DNA of 39,317 bases from SIG607 sp045533195 (lineage in GTDB: Bacteria; Bacillota; Clostridia; Oscillospirales; Acutalibacteraceae). Position numbers and translations under genes: made by a program. Shown here piece by piece: positions 37,784-39,317 of this stretch; positions within the stretch are counted from its first letter, which is position 1; each line of letters begins with the position of its first letter. The stretch lies in contig JAZSHI010000019.1 of assembly GCA_045533195.1 (NCBI GenBank), positions 1 to 39,317 on the forward strand, given 5' to 3'. Under the pieces are notes generated by a model. That model was not told the origin of the DNA and searched no databases. It was given only the letters and a program-made list of their open reading frames with translations.

Positions 37784-38299
37784 TTATTCAGCAGCGGCTT
37801 CGCCTTCGCCGTCTTTGTCAACGATAGCCTGTACAGCACGAGCAAATGCAGCAACGGGAGCCTGGAAAGCGCTGAGAACTGTAGCGAGAAGAACTTCTCT
37901 GCTGGGGAGTTTTGCAAGGCTTTCAATCATTGCGGTGTCGATTACTTTACCGTCAAGATAACCGGACTTAACCTTGAAGCTTTCGTGGGTATCTGCGAAC
38001 TTGCAAAGAATACGAGCAGCGCAAACGTGGTCTTCTTTAGAGATTGCAAGAGCGGTGGTTCCTTCAAGAACTTCCTTCATACCCTCGAGGTCGGTACCTT
38101 CGATAGCACGGGCAAGAAGAGTATTCTTAACTACGAAATAATCAACGCCGGCCTCACGAAGCTCCTTACGAAGAGCTGTATCATCTGCAACAGAAGTACC
38201 GGTATAGTCAACGAGAACGCCGGCTACGGAATTCTGAAGTTTTTCAGCAAGGGAAGCAACTATCGCTTTCTTTTCCTCTAAAACTTTTGCATTAGGCAT
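37784..38299 (-). CDS. rplJ: 50S ribosomal protein L10
   Basis: This stalk-base protein binds 23S rRNA and L7/L12 dimers and represses its own operon by binding the mRNA leader. The 171 residues start MPNAKVLEEKKAIV and include the conserved DYTGTSVADDTALRKELR and KNTLLARA segments. The end is acidic (GEGEAAAE). A longer frame opens at 38365, but it lies in the leader; GGAGGTGA precedes the ATG at 38299. The upstream leader carries an L10-type attenuator. Confidence 0.97.
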   Translation of the reverse strand: MPNAKVLEEKKAIVASLAEKLQNSVAGVLVDYTGTSVADDTALRKELREAGVDYFVVKNTLLARAIEGTDLEGMKEVLEGTTALAISKEDHVCAARILCKFADTHESFKVKSGYLDGKVIDTAMIESLAKLPSREVLLATVLSAFQAPVAAFARAVQAIVDKDGEGEAAAE

Positions 38300-38321
38300 T
38301 AATTTCACCTCCGTAAAAAAT

Positions 38322-38452
38322 AGTAAAAAAGTCTGTTCCCTGAGACGAGGAACAGACCAAAACATTAAAGTAATTTAACATAATGTTTCGCTTACCTCGG
38401 CAGGCGCTAAGCTTACTCCTTTACAGGAACCTACTGTCTCAAGTAATGCAAC
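38322..38452 (-). ncRNA. L10 leader with attenuator hairpin
   Basis: The untranslated leader of rplJ, from the predicted start near 38452, fits the known ribosomal protein L10 leader, with the CCTGCCGAGGT-type core at about 38392-38405. GTCTGTTCC (38331-38339) and GGAACAGAC (38349-38357) form a 9-bp terminator followed on the - strand by TTTTTT. The 5' part contains GAGAC (complement of 38436-38440) and GTTCCTG (complement of 38424-38430). Both can pair with GTCTC and CAGGGAAC of the terminator region, giving an alternative fold. Confidence 0.8.
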
Positions 38453-38458
38453 AAAAGT

Positions 38459-38487
38459 ATTATACTAAAGGAATTCTGTTTTGTCAA
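38459..38487 (-). promoter_or_regulatory. Consensus promoter for rplJ-rplL
   Basis: On the - strand TTGACA (complement of 38482-38487) and TATAAT (complement of 38459-38464) match consensus exactly with a 17-bp spacer. Confidence 0.92.
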
Positions 38488-38516
38488 TACTTTTTTGAAT
38501 TTTAAAAAAAATAAAT

Positions 38517-38546
38517 AAAAAAAGCCGTCTAACGACGGCTTTTTTA
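38517..38546 (-). terminator. Terminator after rplA
   Basis: GCCGTC (38524-38529) and GACGGC (38534-38539) form a GC-rich stem, with A-runs to the left and T-runs to the right, so it works on both strands. It separates rplA from the rplJ promoter. Confidence 0.92.
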
Positions 38547-38551
38547 AACTA

Positions 38552-39247
38552 TTAGTTACCAAACTTAGCAACGTTAAGCTTTATACCAGGGCCCATAGTG
38601 GTAGCGAGTACACAAGATTTGATGTACTGACCTTTAGCAGCCTCAGGCTTAGCCTTAATAATAGCACCCATAAGAGCATCGAAGTTTTCCTGAAGCTTTT
38701 CAGCACCGAATGAAACCTTACCGATGGGGCAATGGATGATGTTGGTCTTATCAAGACGGTACTCAATTTTACCTGCTTTTGCTTCGGTAACAGCCTTAGC
38801 AACGTCAGGAGTAACGGTACCTGCCTTAGGAGAAGGCATCAAGCCACGGGGACCAAGAACCTTACCAAGACGACCTACAAGACCCATCATATCGGGTGTT
38901 GCAATTACTACGTCAAAATCCAACCAGTTTTCACTCTGGATTTTAGTAACCATATCTTCTGCACCAACAAAGTCTGCGCCTGCAGCAAGAGCAGCGTCAG
39001 CCTTGTCGCCCTTAGCAAGAACGAGGGCGCGTACAGTCTTACCGGTGCCGTTAGGAAGAACTACTGCACCGGGAGCCTGCTGGTCAGCGTGACGAGAGTC
39101 AACACCGAGACGTACGTGGATTTCTACTGTTTCATCAAATTTTGCAGCAGCAGTTTTTACAACTATTGCTGTTGCTTCTTCAGCGTCATAAAGCTTACCG
39201 GGTTCAATAAGCTGTGCGCTGGCTAAATATTTTTTACCGTGTTTCAC
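38552..39247 (-). CDS. rplA: 50S ribosomal protein L1
   Basis: This protein forms the L1 stalk at the tRNA exit site and can repress its own mRNA. The 231 residues start MKHGKKYLASAQLIEPG and include the family signature around GPRGLMPSPKAGTV. KIEYRLDKTNIIHCPIGK and the conserved C-terminal end are also seen. The start is GTG with GGGAGGT 8 nt upstream. Further upstream is a likely L1-binding structure, and rplK is expected just beyond the window edge. Confidence 0.97.
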   Translation of the reverse strand: MKHGKKYLASAQLIEPGKLYDAEEATAIVVKTAAAKFDETVEIHVRLGVDSRHADQQAPGAVVLPNGTGKTVRALVLAKGDKADAALAAGADFVGAEDMVTKIQSENWLDFDVVIATPDMMGLVGRLGKVLGPRGLMPSPKAGTVTPDVAKAVTEAKAGKIEYRLDKTNIIHCPIGKVSFGAEKLQENFDALMGAIIKAKPEAAKGQYIKSCVLATTMGPGIKLNVAKFGN

Positions 39248-39266
39248 TTTATTTTACCTCCCAATA

Positions 39267-39294
39267 AGTGGTTAAATCGGAAATTTCCTCCCAC
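39267..39294 (-). promoter_or_regulatory. Probable L1 mRNA-binding element upstream of rplA
   Basis: On the - strand the spacer upstream of rplA reads GTGGGAGG, then a palindrome GGAAATTTCC, then GATTTAACCAC. The outer GTGG and CCAC pair and the inner palindrome forms a second helix. This arrangement resembles the L1 operator seen between rplK and rplA in other bacteria and would allow feedback by L1. Assignment rests on this pattern only. Confidence 0.5.
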
Positions 39295-39317
39295 GAGAGA
39301 GAATCAATCGACTACTT

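Overview
The window looks like chromosomal DNA of a low-to-mid GC Bacillota bacterium, most likely class Clostridia (perhaps an Oscillospirales gut lineage). Signs are strong Shine-Dalgarno sites, DnaD and DnaC/DnaI-type helicase-loading genes, an N-terminally zinc-binding L32, a SpoIID-type protein, a potassium-type membrane pyrophosphatase, a sodium-pumping decarboxylase, and GC-rich palindromic dispersed repeats of the kind seen in gut Firmicutes. The taxon is inference; no 16S is present.

Layout. 265-4174 (+): a four-gene operon of PTS IIC, endonuclease III, pyridoxamine/pyridoxal kinase and a MATE exporter, meeting a SpoIID-domain gene (-) tail to tail. 5160-8886 (+): a compact four-gene unit of three membrane proteins (one DUF5058) and a membrane-anchored M20 peptidase, the best candidate here for an uncharacterised system. 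8885-10740: a repeat-rich accessory patch with a MITE-like element bounded by perfect 20-bp inverted repeats, direct repeats around an XRE/zinc-ribbon membrane regulator, a decayed tRNA-Arg fragment and a hairpin array, ending at an intact tRNA-Arg(CCT). 10854-13843: galE (-) diverging from a replication pair dnaD-dnaC (+). 13883-20156 (-): hppA, then the DUF177-rpmF-DUF512-der-plsY cluster. 20340-23826: GtrA protein, C39-like peptidase, two head-to-head truncated genes (LuxR-type regulator and DUF5107/TPR protein), and a Ca/Na exchanger. 23960-29426 (+): a short FeoB, then a four-gene sodium-pumping oxaloacetate-type decarboxylase (gamma, biotin carrier, beta, alpha). 29507-33587: AlaX-type tRNA editing protein, radC (-), an RluA-family pseudouridine synthase, a CPBP protease and a small unknown protein. 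33630-35991 (-): histidine phosphatase, hemW, pduL. 36121-37230 (+): nagA. 37344-39247 (-): rplL, rplJ with an L10-leader attenuator, and rplA with a likely L1 mRNA site.

How it fits together. Several genes concern sodium and fermentative energy (decarboxylase pump, pyrophosphatase, Na/Ca exchanger, PduL acyl phosphate formation), as expected of an anaerobe. Many starts had to be moved from the longest frame to a ribosome-binding site; six use GTG or TTG. Twelve promoters with a canonical -35/-10 spacing of 16-18 bp can be read directly, and most transcription units end in clear hairpin terminators.
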